Source of the DNA: Xanthomonas hortorum pv. cynarae
GTDB taxonomy: Bacteria; Pseudomonadota; Gammaproteobacteria; Xanthomonadales; Xanthomonadaceae
Assembly (NCBI RefSeq): GCF_002939985.1
Contig: NZ_MDFM01000005.1
Coordinates: forward strand, 1-61,505
DNA length: 61,505 nucleotides
Direction: 5' to 3'
In this document: positions 35,474 to 44,652 of the stretch, in pieces
Position numbering within the stretch: position 1 is the first letter of the stretch
Layout of the letters: the number at the start of each line of letters is the position of its first letter
The notes under the pieces: model-generated
Told to the model about the DNA's origin: nothing
What the model saw: the letters and a program-made list of their open reading frames with translations, nothing else
The model's database searches: none
Position numbers and translations under genes: made by a program

Positions 35474-35833
35474 ATGAAGAATCGCAACCGCATCTCGCTG
35501 CTCGCTGCCACCGCCGCCCTTGCTGCCGCCTTGGCGCTACCGGCCATGGCGCAGAGTACGCAACAGGATGCCGCCGCGACATCGGCCCAGTCGGGAAGTT
35601 CTGCCACCACTGCGGCACAGCCTGCACAGTCCGGCGGCGGCCAGACCTGGGCGAGTGTCGACACCGATAGCAGCGGCGCCATCAGTACACAGGAGGCTCA
35701 GGTCAACGCTGGGCTTGCGCAGATCTTCAACGACGCCGATTCCGACAAGGACGGGCAATTGACCCCGGACGAGTACAAGGCGTTTGTCGTCAAGCAGCAG
35801 GGCGGCGCAGCGAGTGGGTCGCAAGGCAATTAA
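35474..35833 (+). CDS. Exported EF-hand calcium-binding protein (119 residues)
   Basis: A signal peptide (about 1-28, cleavage near AMAQS) is followed by a Gln/Ser/Ala-rich linker. Two EF-hand loops come next, DTDSSGAISTQE and DADSDKDGQLTPDE, both with Asp at positions 1 and 3 and Glu at position 12. It should bind calcium in the periplasm. The target is unknown. ATG 35474 is preferred over an upstream extension because the signal peptide begins there and AAGGAGACC lies upstream. A related EF-hand gene follows at 36073. Confidence 0.85.
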   Translation: MKNRNRISLLAATAALAAALALPAMAQSTQQDAAATSAQSGSSATTAAQPAQSGGGQTWASVDTDSSGAISTQEAQVNAGLAQIFNDADSDKDGQLTPDEYKAFVVKQQGGAASGSQGN

Positions 35834-35990
35834 GGCAGTAGGTCGCAACGTAAGTGGGTTTGTTTGCTGACATTTTTCCAAGTATCAGGAGGCAGCCTTC
35901 GCAGTAGCAGGTGTTTGATCAGCAGTTGTCGTTTGATCCGTGGTATCGCTTCTGGATGCACGGAATGAGCAAGTAACAGGATGGGCATGC

Positions 35991-36023
35991 GGGAGCGATC
36001 TGCCAGGGTCGCTCCCGTTTTCT
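35991..36023 (+). terminator. Intrinsic terminator after the first EF-hand gene
   Basis: GGGAGCGA (35991-35998) pairs with TCGCTCCC (36009-36016) across a ten-base loop and is followed by GTTTTCTTT. It lies about 160 bp past the stop codon and about 50 bp before the second EF-hand gene. Confidence 0.8.
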
Positions 36024-36072
36024 TTACGTCTGCCTCGCTACGGTGGTGTGGCCTTCTGCCCGGTCTTCTATC

Positions 36073-36510
36073 ATGTTTCAGTTGCGCATCGTCTTGTTGG
36101 TCGGCTTGTCGAGTCCATTGCTGGCGCTCGCCGCGCCACCGGAGCTGCCCACCGTGGCGCCACTGCCGTCGCCGACGGCATCCAATACCGCTGCACCGGC
36201 GATGTCGCCCTTGCCAATCGATCCACCAACGCCCGCCAGCACGCCATTGCTGCCTGCCGATGTGCCCGGGTCATCCACTGCCAAAGGCAGCGCAGAGGCG
36301 TCGCTCGCACCGCAAGCAGGCGCTCTGGTGCCACGCAGCTTTCGCAGCCTGGACAGCGATGCCGATGGGTCGCTGACGATGGCCGAAGCCGGTGCGGACC
36401 CGGTCCTGCGCGAGAACTTCGCCGGCTTCGACAGCAATGGCGATGGGCGTTTGTCGCGCGACGAGTTCGTCAGCTACCAGCCCGGCCCGGGCGATGCCGC
36501 AGGCGACTGA
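36073..36510 (+). CDS. Exported EF-hand protein with Pro/Ala-rich linker (145 residues)
   Basis: A signal peptide (about 1-20) leads into a Pro/Ala/Ser-rich linker of about 60 residues. An EF-hand pair follows, DSDADGSLTMAEA and DSNGDGRLSRDEF. The first loop ends with Glu at position 12 only loosely, the second is canonical. It resembles the preceding gene in layout but not closely in linker sequence, so it is probably a diverged paralogue. It ends 38 bp before the HAD gene. Confidence 0.82.
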   Translation: MFQLRIVLLVGLSSPLLALAAPPELPTVAPLPSPTASNTAAPAMSPLPIDPPTPASTPLLPADVPGSSTAKGSAEASLAPQAGALVPRSFRSLDSDADGSLTMAEAGADPVLRENFAGFDSNGDGRLSRDEFVSYQPGPGDAAGD

Positions 36511-36547
36511 GCATGGCAACGCTCCAGTGCGCTGCTAGACTTGTGCG

Positions 36548-37306
36548 ATGACCTCTTTTGCACAGCGCGACGGCCAGGCGATCCAACTGGTCGGCTTCGA
36601 TGGCGACGATACCCTCTGGAAGAGCGAGGACTATTACCGCAGCGCCGAAGCGGATTTCGAAGCGATTCTGGCCGATTATCTGGACCTGGGCGACAGCCGC
36701 ATGCAGCAGCATCTGCTGGCGGTGGAGCGGCGCAATCTCAAGGTATTCGGTTACGGCGCCAAGGGCATGACGTTGTCGATGATCGAAACCGCGATCGAGC
36801 TGACGCAGGCACGCATTGCTGCGCGCGACATCCAGCGCATCGTCGAGATCGGCCGCGCCACGCTGCAGCACCCGTTGGAGGTGATTGCCGGCGTACGCGA
36901 GGCGGTCAGTGCGATTGCGGCCGACCATGCGGTGGTGCTGATCACCAAGGGCGATCTGTTCCATCAGGAGCAGAAGATCGAGCAGTCCGGTCTGGCCGAT
37001 CTGTTTCCGCGCGTCGAAGTGGTCTCCGAAAAAGACCCCAAGACCTATGCGCGCGTGCTGAACGAGTTCGACCTGCCTGCGCAGCGCTTTGTGATGATCG
37101 GCAATTCGTTGCGTTCGGATGTGGAGCCGGTGCTGGCCATCGGTGGCTGGGGTATCTACACCCCTTACGCGGTGACCTGGGCGCACGAGCAGGAGCACGG
37201 CGTGGCCGCCGACGAGCCACGCATGCACGAAGTGCCCGATGCGGCCGGCTGGCCTGCGGCGGTGCAGGCGCTGGATGCATTGGCCCGGCAGCACGCGCTA
37301 AGCTGA
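36548..37306 (+). CDS. HAD-superfamily hydrolase
   Basis: This cytoplasmic phosphatase-like protein of 252 residues has motif I at Asp18-Gly-Asp20-Asp-Thr (GFDGDDTLW) and motif II in VVLITKGD. The motif III Lys lies in the VVSEKDPKTYARVL region, and motif IV appears as MIGNSLRSDVEPVLAIGGWGI. A large cap (about residues 25-90) makes it a C1-type HAD. The substrate cannot be predicted. The N-terminal dozen residues are polar and the ATG at 36548 is the only plausible start. Confidence 0.9.
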   Translation: MTSFAQRDGQAIQLVGFDGDDTLWKSEDYYRSAEADFEAILADYLDLGDSRMQQHLLAVERRNLKVFGYGAKGMTLSMIETAIELTQARIAARDIQRIVEIGRATLQHPLEVIAGVREAVSAIAADHAVVLITKGDLFHQEQKIEQSGLADLFPRVEVVSEKDPKTYARVLNEFDLPAQRFVMIGNSLRSDVEPVLAIGGWGIYTPYAVTWAHEQEHGVAADEPRMHEVPDAAGWPAAVQALDALARQHALS

Positions 37307-37414
37307 AAGCGGCGAACAAGATCACTGCAGATGCAACAGGCGGGCACGCTGAGGTGCCCTAGCAACAGGACGTTTCCGGCTGGGCGCAGGCATGGCCGAC
37401 CTTGGGGATCACCA

Positions 37415-38002
37415 ATGCACATGTTGTCGTTTACCTATCGCACCAGCCTGGCAGTGTTGTTGGGTCTGCTGGTGGCTACGCTGCCGCTGGCAGCTGCCGA
37501 GCTCGAAGAAGAAGTCATCAACCCCAGCGAAGTGATCTTTCGCGACGGCCAGCCGTACTACGACGATGGCGGCGACTTTGTCCGCCTGCGTACGCGTCGG
37601 GAGGGTGGGGAGTTGGTGTATTTCCGCACGGTGCACTTCGACCGTGAGCAAGGCTATGTGGATGCCCACGGTCAGAGTATCGCGACCTTGCAGACCCGGC
37701 CGAATGGGCGCGATGGCAATGCTGCATTCGCGGCCGACCGGTATTCGGACGATCGCTCCGGTGAATACGTCGGCGATGGCAGCGGGTATCCGGGATATGG
37801 CGCCAGACTGCGGCTGGGTGCATCGCGTAACCGTCCCTACGGGCAGATTTATTACGGCAACGGGCTGTACGGCCCGGACCCCTACAGCAGCCCGCACAAC
37901 CGCGATGCAAGGCAGCGTTACATCGGTCCGGGCTATGTTGGGTCTTGCGACCTGACCGGTTGCCGCGAAGTGCATCACATCGGTTCTTACGATCTGCGCT
38001 GA
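37415..38002 (+). CDS. Exported protein of unknown function (195 residues)
   Basis: A signal peptide (about 1-28, ending LAAAE) is followed by a soluble, Asp/Tyr/Gly-rich protein. A first half (VIFRDGQPYYDDGGDFVRLRTR to GYVDAHGQ) could be a small beta domain. The second half is glycine- and tyrosine-rich (GYPGYGARLRLG, QIYYGNGLYGPDPYSS) with two late Cys in SCDLTGC. I recognise no family. ATG 37415 is preferred because the hydrophobic signal begins there. Confidence 0.65.
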   Translation: MHMLSFTYRTSLAVLLGLLVATLPLAAAELEEEVINPSEVIFRDGQPYYDDGGDFVRLRTRREGGELVYFRTVHFDREQGYVDAHGQSIATLQTRPNGRDGNAAFAADRYSDDRSGEYVGDGSGYPGYGARLRLGASRNRPYGQIYYGNGLYGPDPYSSPHNRDARQRYIGPGYVGSCDLTGCREVHHIGSYDLR

Positions 38003-38190
38003 GCGTAGATCACTCCTGCTGCGCCAACCGGCGCAGCTGCGTTGCCGACGCGCGGTGCGATCTGCACCACGCGCTTACTTTGAAGTCTTGGCGCGCCACG
38101 CTGCTTGCCTGACGACTGTTGGCCACGTGTGACATGGGGCAGCGCTGCGATCGGCCTGACACCGGCGCGGGCATGCGGCATCATCGGCAT

Positions 38191-38793
38191 ATGCGTTTAC
38201 TGTCCACTGCCCTGTTGCGATCTCTGCCATTGCTGATGGCGTTGCTGTTGCCGATGTTGGCGGTAGCGCAGACATCGCCTGCCGCAACGCCAGCGGCAGG
38301 CGCTGCGGCAGAGCCGGCGCCGGCGGTGATCCCCGGCACTGGCGATGCGTGGGTGGACCAGCATCTGGCCGATATGGGTAGCTATGCGCAGCGCTATCCG
38401 GACAGCTTTATCGCCGAAGTGGCGCGCTACACCGGCACCCCGCGCGGTTACGTGCAGGCGCTGCTGCAGGTGCATGGCTGGCATGCGGGCGATATCTATT
38501 TCGCCTGTTTCTGGGCGCAGACCCTGCAGTTGTCCTGTCGCGACGCGGTGCGTGCGTACAGCCGCGACCATCACGATGGCTGGCAAGGCGTGGTCACGCG
38601 TTTGTCGGCCAGCCCGGACAGCGCGCACATGCGTGCGCTGCGGCATGCCATCGTCGCCAGCTACGACCGCTGGGAGCGGCCGATCACGCTGGATGCGCTG
38701 CTGCGTCGACAACTTGGCGACCATACGCAACGGCTGGAGGCCGCGCGCCAGGCCAGCGAAGCGGACGAGGCCGCGGCGCAGGCCGGGCTTTAG
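38191..38793 (+). CDS. Exported protein of unknown function (200 residues)
   Basis: A signal peptide (about 1-26, ending LAVAQ) leads to an Ala/Pro linker and a helical domain. The domain contains WVDQHLADMGSYAQRYPDSFIAEVARY and DIYFACFWAQTLQLSCRDAV; the two Cys could form a disulfide. No family is recognised with confidence. Proteins with this layout occur as conserved hypotheticals in Xanthomonas relatives, from memory only. ATG 38191 is chosen for the signal peptide. Confidence 0.65.
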   Translation: MRLLSTALLRSLPLLMALLLPMLAVAQTSPAATPAAGAAAEPAPAVIPGTGDAWVDQHLADMGSYAQRYPDSFIAEVARYTGTPRGYVQALLQVHGWHAGDIYFACFWAQTLQLSCRDAVRAYSRDHHDGWQGVVTRLSASPDSAHMRALRHAIVASYDRWERPITLDALLRRQLGDHTQRLEAARQASEADEAAAQAGL

Positions 38794-39125
38794 AGCGTGT
38801 GATTCCCTCCGGCCTTCCCGAGTGGGGTGGCCTTCAGTGGCACGGGGTTTAGCGGCATGGAGCGTGCGTCGCGCGGCTTGCCTTGGCCGGCCAGCCGAGC
38901 CGGTACCACGCAGCGCCGGCTCCGCATCGCTAACGACCACCGCCTCTGATCCTGAAAGGCATCATCGGCTCTGGCGCGGCAAAAGGCCTACGCAGTCTCC
39001 ATGCCGCGCGACTGTCTGCACGCCAACGTGCTCGCCGGCATGCTGCCGTGCAGCTGGTCGCCGCAGGGCAGGGTCGGCGAGAATGCGGTAACGCTGGCGT
39101 TGGCCGGCTCCGCCAAGACCAGCCC
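38794..39125. other. Intergenic region without a supported gene
   Basis: This 332-bp spacer precedes the DUF1338 gene and should hold its promoter. Frames here show no consistent codon bias and no signal or domain. No terminator or known RNA element was seen. Confidence 0.4.
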
Positions 39126-40493
39126 ATGCGCGATACCGTGTTTGTCTCTCCCGATCAGATCCGCAGCCTGTTCTCCCAGGCGATGTCGGACATGTATCGC
39201 GCCGAAGTGCCGTTGTACGGCGACTTGATGACGCTGGTGGCGCAGGTCAACGCCGACACCCTGAGCGCCGATCCCGCCCTGGCCGCGCGCCTGCAGCGCA
39301 ACGACGAGCGCGCGCGGCTGGATCTGGAACGCCACGGCGCGATCCGGGTCGGCACCGCGCAGGAACTGGCCACCTTGCGCCGGCTGTTTGCGGTAATGGG
39401 CATGCATCCGGTGGGCTATTACGACCTCTCGGTGGCCGGGGTGCCGGTGCATTCCACCGCGTTCCGCCCGATCGACGATGCGGCGCTGTCGGCCAATCCG
39501 TTCCGCGTGTTCACCTCCTTGCTGCGGCTGGAGTTGATCGAAGATGTCGCGCTGCGTGCGCAGGCCGAGCAGATCCTGCAGCAGCGGCAGATCTTCACCG
39601 CCGGCGTGTTGGAGTTGATCGAGCAGCATGAGCGTCACGGCGGGCTGGAGGCGGCGCAGGCGCAGGAATTTGTGGCGCAAGCGCTGGAAACCTTCCGCTG
39701 GCATGGCGATGCCACCGTGTCGCTGCCGACCTACCGCGCGCTGAGCGAGGCGCACAAGTTGATTGCCGACGTGGTGAGCTTCCACGGCCCGCACATCAAT
39801 CACCTGACGCCGCGCACGCTGGATATCGATGCGGCGCAGGCGCAGATGCAGCGTGCCGGCATCGATGCCAAGGCGGTGATCGAAGGCCCGCCGCAGCGGC
39901 GCATTCCGATCCTGCTGCGGCAGACCAGCTTCAAGGCTCTGGAAGAGCCGGTGCGCTTTGTCGGCGACAGCGGGCTGGCCGAACATGGCACGCACACCGC
40001 GCGCTTTGGCGAGATCGAGCAGCGCGGGCTTGCGCTCACGCCCAAGGGTCGCGCGCTGTACGACGCGTTGCTGGCGCAGGCACGCGACAGCGATGGCGCC
40101 GGCAGCACCGGCGCCGATTACGCCACGCGCCTGCAGACGGCGTTTGTGGCGTTTCCCGATGACGAAGCGCTGTTGCGTCAGGAAGGCCTGGGCTATTTCC
40201 GTTATGCGTTCACCGAGGCAGGCCGCGCCGATCCCGCACAGGTGGCCGCGATGCCAGCAGAAACTGCGATCGCGCTTGGCCTGGTCAGCGCCGATCCGAT
40301 CATCTATGAAGATTTTCTGCCGGTGAGTGCGGCGGGTATCTTCCAGTCGAATCTCGGCGGCGCCGAACAACGTGCCTACGCCGCACATTCGAGCAAGCGC
40401 AGTTTCGAGCAGGCATTGGGCGCGCAGGTGCACGACGAATTTGCGTTGTACGCACAGTTGGAGCGGGAGTCGCTGCAGGCGTTGGTGGTGTAA
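39126..40493 (+). CDS. DUF1338 family 2-oxoadipate dioxygenase/decarboxylase (HglS/YdcJ type)
   Basis: HglS of Pseudomonas putida turns 2-oxoadipate into D-2-hydroxyglutarate in D-lysine catabolism, using a metal held by two His and a Glu. The 455-residue protein has His70 (ERHGAIRVG) and His226 (GPHINHLTPRTLDID) at matching places and Glu296 in RFGEIEQRG as the probable third ligand. The GMHPVGYYDLSVAGVPVHSTAF block is also conserved. ATG 39126 follows an unrelated upstream extension. No other lysine catabolic gene is near, so the pathway here is inferred from family only. Confidence 0.88.
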   Translation: MRDTVFVSPDQIRSLFSQAMSDMYRAEVPLYGDLMTLVAQVNADTLSADPALAARLQRNDERARLDLERHGAIRVGTAQELATLRRLFAVMGMHPVGYYDLSVAGVPVHSTAFRPIDDAALSANPFRVFTSLLRLELIEDVALRAQAEQILQQRQIFTAGVLELIEQHERHGGLEAAQAQEFVAQALETFRWHGDATVSLPTYRALSEAHKLIADVVSFHGPHINHLTPRTLDIDAAQAQMQRAGIDAKAVIEGPPQRRIPILLRQTSFKALEEPVRFVGDSGLAEHGTHTARFGEIEQRGLALTPKGRALYDALLAQARDSDGAGSTGADYATRLQTAFVAFPDDEALLRQEGLGYFRYAFTEAGRADPAQVAAMPAETAIALGLVSADPIIYEDFLPVSAAGIFQSNLGGAEQRAYAAHSSKRSFEQALGAQVHDEFALYAQLERESLQALVV

Positions 40494-40773
40494 GGCAGCA
40501 ACCAGGCGACAGTATCAGGTGGGTGTGTGCGGTAGCGGTATCCCGCAGTTCCAGGTGCTGCATGCGATATCGCCCAACTGCACGCACTACGAAGAGCGAC
40601 TGATAAAGTTCTCAGCGCTGTCTCGATAGCGGCAGCGTGTTGGCCACACGCCCCTGTTTTGACGAATGAGTTGGTGTTGGATGGAGGTGACATCGATCGG
40701 ATAGAACTAAGCTGATCAGACCGCACCTAATCGAACTACCGCGCTCCATGCTCTGCTTGTAACCACGCACACT
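40494..40773. other. Spacer before the M1/M2 repeat cluster
   Basis: No gene is supported in this stretch. GC content is lower than in the flanking genes. It is followed by about 560 bp of structured repeats and then by the end of the second RND pump gene. Confidence 0.4.
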
Positions 40774-40923
40774 GACCATCTCCACTGGTCCTTGCCCGCC
40801 TACCGTCGCGGGACCTTACGCGGCATGGATGCCGCCTAAGAGCCTACACGGACGTACTTGCGGCGTGTCCCGCGATGGTGGGCGGGCAAGGGCCCTGCAG
40901 CAAACCCGCAAATCAGCCGCTCT
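40774..40923 (-). repeat. M1 structured repeat, copy 2 (core 40790-40891)
   Basis: It is the same 102-bp nested palindrome as copy 1, on the opposite strand. The inner stem has one mismatch (GCCGCCTAAG). The flank TGACCATCTCCACTGGT matches the complement of the right flank of copy 1. It is a solo M1 about 135 bp from the M2 of the neighbouring composite. Confidence 0.88.
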
Positions 40924-41026
40924 GCACCCGACGGCATCTCCACCCCCGTTCGAGTACCTCTCAAGGCGACCGGGATCTTGAGCTTCAGCATTGCTTGGAT
41001 GTTCCGAAACCTAGCGGGTCGAGGGC

Positions 41027-41129
41027 GCGACGCCCTCACCGCTTGCGGGACACGCCGTGAATCCATCCCTGGAGGCTCGGTGGCGGCATCCATGCCGCCA
41101 CACGGTCCCGCCATCGGCGAAGACACCGC
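41027..41129 (-). repeat. M2 structured repeat, copy 2
   Basis: It has the same 103-bp length as copy 1 at 29579-29681, in the opposite orientation. Inner stem, GGAGGCTC block and outer arms are conserved, with a few changes in one arm (CCATCGGCGAAGACACC). A 59-bp spacer joins it to the next M1. Confidence 0.88.
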
Positions 41130-41188
41130 ACCAGAGAGTTGATCGGTAGCTTTGTTTAAAAACCTGCACACCGACACTCCCGACTGGT

Positions 41189-41320
41189 CCTTGCCCGCTC
41201 ACCGTCGCGGGACCTTACGCGGCATGGATGCCGCGTAAGAGCCTACACGGACGTACTTGCAGCGTGTCCTGCGATGGTGGGCGGGCAAGGGCCTTGCAGC
41301 CAAGCCGCAGATCAGCCGCT
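41189..41320 (-). repeat. M1 structured repeat, copy 3 (core 41189-41290)
   Basis: This is a 102-bp M1 unit with intact outer arms and a perfect inner stem. With M2 at 41027-41129 it forms a composite equal to the one at 29.4-29.7 kb but inverted. The flank GCAGATCAGCCGC is the complement of the left flank of copy 1. Confidence 0.88.
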
Positions 41321-41381
41321 CCACAACCGCAACGCATCCACACCGTTCAATCACTTCTCTTTGGTTTTTGTCAGCCCAGCC

Positions 41382-44300
41382 TCAGTGCGCCGAGGCTGCC
41401 GGGCGCCGTGCTGCCGCGCGTTCTGCACGGCGTGCGCGCGCACGTGCGCGACGCGCCTTCCAGCGCTCGCTCAGGCAGGAGAAGATCACATACAGCGCCG
41501 GGGTGCTGAGCAAGGTCAGGCTCTGCGAGAAGATCAGCCCACCGATCATCGCGATACCGAGCGGGCGGCGCAGTTCCGAGCCTTCGCCCAGGCCCACCGC
41601 CAGCGGCACTGCGGCCAGGATCGCCACCATCGTGGTCATCATGATCGGCCGGAAGCGCACGATCGAGGCCTCGCGGGCGGCCGCGCGCGCATCCATGCCG
41701 TGCACGCGCTGCGCCACCAGTGCGAAGTCGATCATCATGATGGCGTTCTTCTTGACGATGCCGATCAGCAACACCAGCGCGATCATCGAGATCACCGATA
41801 ACTCGGTGTTGGTGAGGAACAACGCCAGCAGCGCGCCGACGCCGGCCGCCGGCAGCGTAGACAGGATGGTCACCGGATGGATCAGGCTCTCGTAGAGCAT
41901 GCCCAGCACGATGTAGACGGTGAGCACCGCCGCCAGCAGCAGCACGCCCATCGAATTGGGGCTGAGCTGCACGTTGAAACTGTCGTCGCCGCTGAGACGA
42001 ATGCCGTCGGGCATGCGCAGCCCGTCCACCGTGGACTTGATGATCAGGTCTGCCTCGCCGGTGCTCACGCCCGGCGCCAGGTTGTAGCTCAGATCCATCG
42101 TGGAGTACTGGTTTTCGTGGATGATCTGCGGCGGCGCCAGGCCAGGTACCTGCGTGGCAACCGATGTGATCGGCACCATCAGGCCGGCACGGTTGGGCAC
42201 GAACACCTGATCCAGCGCCTTGGGCGTGGCGGTCTGCGAGGGCAACGCATTGACCACCACGCTGTACTGGTTGAGATCCGAGTAGATGGTGGAAATGGAG
42301 CGCTGGCCGAACGCGCCATACAGCGCGCCATCGATCGCACCGACCGAGATGCCCAGCCGCGCGGCCTTGGCACGGTCGATCACGATGTTCTGGCGCAGGC
42401 CCGAGGTGTCCACATCGGTGCCGACATCGCGCAGGCGCGGATTCTTCTTCAACGCGGCCTGCAGCTTGGGCAGCCATTCCTGCAGCTGTGCCAGATCGTT
42501 GCCCTGCAGCGACACGCGGTATTGCGCGCCCTGGCTGGTGCCGCCACCGCCATCGCTGGGCAGGTCCTGGATGGCGCGCAGGCGCAGATCCAGATCCGGG
42601 TAGCGGTCGGCTTTGGCGCTCAGCCGTGCGACCACTTGAGCGGTGGTGTCGCGGCGGCCTTCATTGCGTTTTTTCAGTTCGATATTGAACGAGGCGCTGG
42701 AGCCCTGGCGGCCGGAACCCAGCCGCGCGCCGACGGTCTTCACTGCCGGGTCGGCCATCAACATGTCGGTGATGCGGCGCTGGCGGCTGACCATGTCGGC
42801 GAACGAGACCGTGGCGCTGGAATTGGCGCGGCCCCAGATCAGCCCGGTGTCCTGCGCGGGGAAGGAACCCTTCTTGACCGCGCTGCCGAGAAAAATGGTG
42901 GCGGCAATCAACAGCAAGGGCGTCAGCGACAGCAGCAGCGCGTGGCGTAACGAGAAATCCAGCGCCACCGTGTACACCGCCAGCATGCGCTCATGCATGC
43001 GGTCCAGCCAGGCACCGAAACGGCTAGGTTTTTCCGGCTCGGTATGCGCCGACAGAAAGCGGCTGCACAACGCCGGCGTCAAGGTCAGCGACACCAGCAT
43101 CGACACCACGATCGCTGCCACCAGGGTCACGGTGAATTCGCGGAAGAACGCCCCGACCATGCCGCTGGCAAACAGCATCGGAATGAACACTGCCACCAGC
43201 GAGGCGGTGATCGAGACGATGGTGAAGCCGATCTCGCGCGCACCGGCCAGTGCCGCATCCAGACGCGACATGCCCTCGTCGAGATGGCGCATGATGTTTT
43301 CGATCACCACGATCGCATCGTCGACCACAAAGCCAATCGCGATCACCAGCGCCAGCAGGCTGAGGTTGTTCAAGGTGAAGCCCAGCATGTACATCACCAG
43401 CGCCGAGCCGGCCAACGACAGCGGCACGGTGACTGCGGCAATCAAGGTCGGTGCCAGCCGGCGCAGGAACAGCGCCATGGTCAGGATCACCATCACCAGA
43501 CTGATCATCAGCGTGGCCTGCACCTCGTGCAGCGAGGCGCGGATGGTGGGTGTGCGGTCGAAATAGGGCGTGAGTTTGGTGCCGGGCTGCAGGTAGGCGC
43601 GCAGCCCGGGAATCTGCGCCTTCACCTGGTCCACGGTTTCGACGATGTTGGCGCCGGCGCGGGTAAAGGCATACATCACCACCGCCGGTTTGCCGTCGAA
43701 CCAGGCCGCCTGATACGCATCCTGCTGGCCGTCGTAGACGGTGGCCACATCGCCCAGCCGCACGATGCGCCCGTTGGACTGGGTGGAGATCGCCAGCTGT
43801 GCGAAATCGGCGGCCTTGGCGACCGAATCGTTGGCGACGATGGCCATGGTGGTGTTGCCGTCGGACAGGAATCCGGTTGGCGAGGTGACGTTGGCCGCAC
43901 GTACCGCGTTGCGCAGATCGTCCGGGGTCAGGCCCAGCGCGTTGAGCGCGCGCAGATCCACATCCACGCGTACCGCCGGTGTGGAGGCGCCGGCAATATC
44001 CACCGAACTGATGCCGGTGATCTGGCGCAGCCGTTGCGCCAGCAGCGAGTCGGCGACGTTGTAGAGCTCATCGGCCGATTGGGTGTCGGAGGTCAACGCG
44101 ATGGCGATGACCGGGTCGTCGTTGGGGTTGGCTTTCGAATAGATCGGCGTGCCAAGCCCGGAAGGCAGGTCCGATTGCGACGAGTTGATGGCGGTCTGCA
44201 CGTCCTGCGCGGCCGAATCGATGTTGCGATTGCTCTGGAACACCAGCACCACCAGGCTGCTGCTCTCCGAACTGGAGGAGCGCATGCGGTCGATGCCGGG

Positions 44301-44522
44301 CAGCTGGCCCAGATGCCGTTCCAGCGGCGCAGTGACGGTGGAGGCCATGGTGCTGGCATCGGCGCCGGACTGCGTGGCGTGCACGAAGATCAGCGGAATC
44401 TGGATGTTCGGCAACGCCGCCACGCCCAGCCGCAGGTAGCACATCAATCCGATCACGAACAAACCGATCGCCAGCAACGAGGTGCCGATCGGGCGCTTGA
44501 TGAAGGGGGCGGAGATGTTCAT
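41382..44522 (-). CDS. mdtC: RND multidrug efflux permease (MdtC-like)
   Basis: This inner-membrane proton/drug antiporter of 1046 residues has twelve helices and two large periplasmic loops. It starts MNISAPFIKRPIGTSLLAIG and shows the proton-relay Asp pair in GFVVDDAIVVIEN and the HAE-1 type porter motifs (LPGIDRMRSSSSES). Its end, ARRAERAAARRPAASAH, is basic. It is the third gene of an operon adaptor-pump B-pump C, like E. coli mdtABC, where B and C form a mixed B2C trimer. It is separated from the preceding pump by 130 bp carrying a GGGATT-type repeat. Confidence 0.93.
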   Translation of the reverse strand: MNISAPFIKRPIGTSLLAIGLFVIGLMCYLRLGVAALPNIQIPLIFVHATQSGADASTMASTVTAPLERHLGQLPGIDRMRSSSSESSSLVVLVFQSNRNIDSAAQDVQTAINSSQSDLPSGLGTPIYSKANPNDDPVIAIALTSDTQSADELYNVADSLLAQRLRQITGISSVDIAGASTPAVRVDVDLRALNALGLTPDDLRNAVRAANVTSPTGFLSDGNTTMAIVANDSVAKAADFAQLAISTQSNGRIVRLGDVATVYDGQQDAYQAAWFDGKPAVVMYAFTRAGANIVETVDQVKAQIPGLRAYLQPGTKLTPYFDRTPTIRASLHEVQATLMISLVMVILTMALFLRRLAPTLIAAVTVPLSLAGSALVMYMLGFTLNNLSLLALVIAIGFVVDDAIVVIENIMRHLDEGMSRLDAALAGAREIGFTIVSITASLVAVFIPMLFASGMVGAFFREFTVTLVAAIVVSMLVSLTLTPALCSRFLSAHTEPEKPSRFGAWLDRMHERMLAVYTVALDFSLRHALLLSLTPLLLIAATIFLGSAVKKGSFPAQDTGLIWGRANSSATVSFADMVSRQRRITDMLMADPAVKTVGARLGSGRQGSSASFNIELKKRNEGRRDTTAQVVARLSAKADRYPDLDLRLRAIQDLPSDGGGGTSQGAQYRVSLQGNDLAQLQEWLPKLQAALKKNPRLRDVGTDVDTSGLRQNIVIDRAKAARLGISVGAIDGALYGAFGQRSISTIYSDLNQYSVVVNALPSQTATPKALDQVFVPNRAGLMVPITSVATQVPGLAPPQIIHENQYSTMDLSYNLAPGVSTGEADLIIKSTVDGLRMPDGIRLSGDDSFNVQLSPNSMGVLLLAAVLTVYIVLGMLYESLIHPVTILSTLPAAGVGALLALFLTNTELSVISMIALVLLIGIVKKNAIMMIDFALVAQRVHGMDARAAAREASIVRFRPIMMTTMVAILAAVPLAVGLGEGSELRRPLGIAMIGGLIFSQSLTLLSTPALYVIFSCLSERWKARRARARARRAERAAARRPAASAH

Positions 44523-44534
44523 GGCTGTGGTGCC

Positions 44535-44572
44535 GGGATTTGGGAATCGGGATTAGGGATTCGGCAAGCAGG
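44535..44572. repeat. GGGATT-type repeat between the two RND pump genes
   Basis: The motif GGGATTTGGGAATCGGGATT followed by AGGGATTCGG lies just upstream of the second pump gene. It is a single-arm copy of the family at 8.7, 20.8 and 50.8 kb. No facing arm was seen nearby. Confidence 0.65.
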
Positions 44573-44652
44573 GCCAGCGCCACGCCCGAGCGCGCCTGCG
44601 CGCAGGCGAAGCCGCGGTCCGGAAATCCGATCAGCCTTCGCTGCACCAGTCG

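Noticed and set aside
38341..39091. A plus-strand frame overlapping the exported 200-residue protein and the following gap
   Set aside because: It is Arg- and Cys-rich with no signal peptide, while the other frame has a clear signal peptide and consistent codon use.
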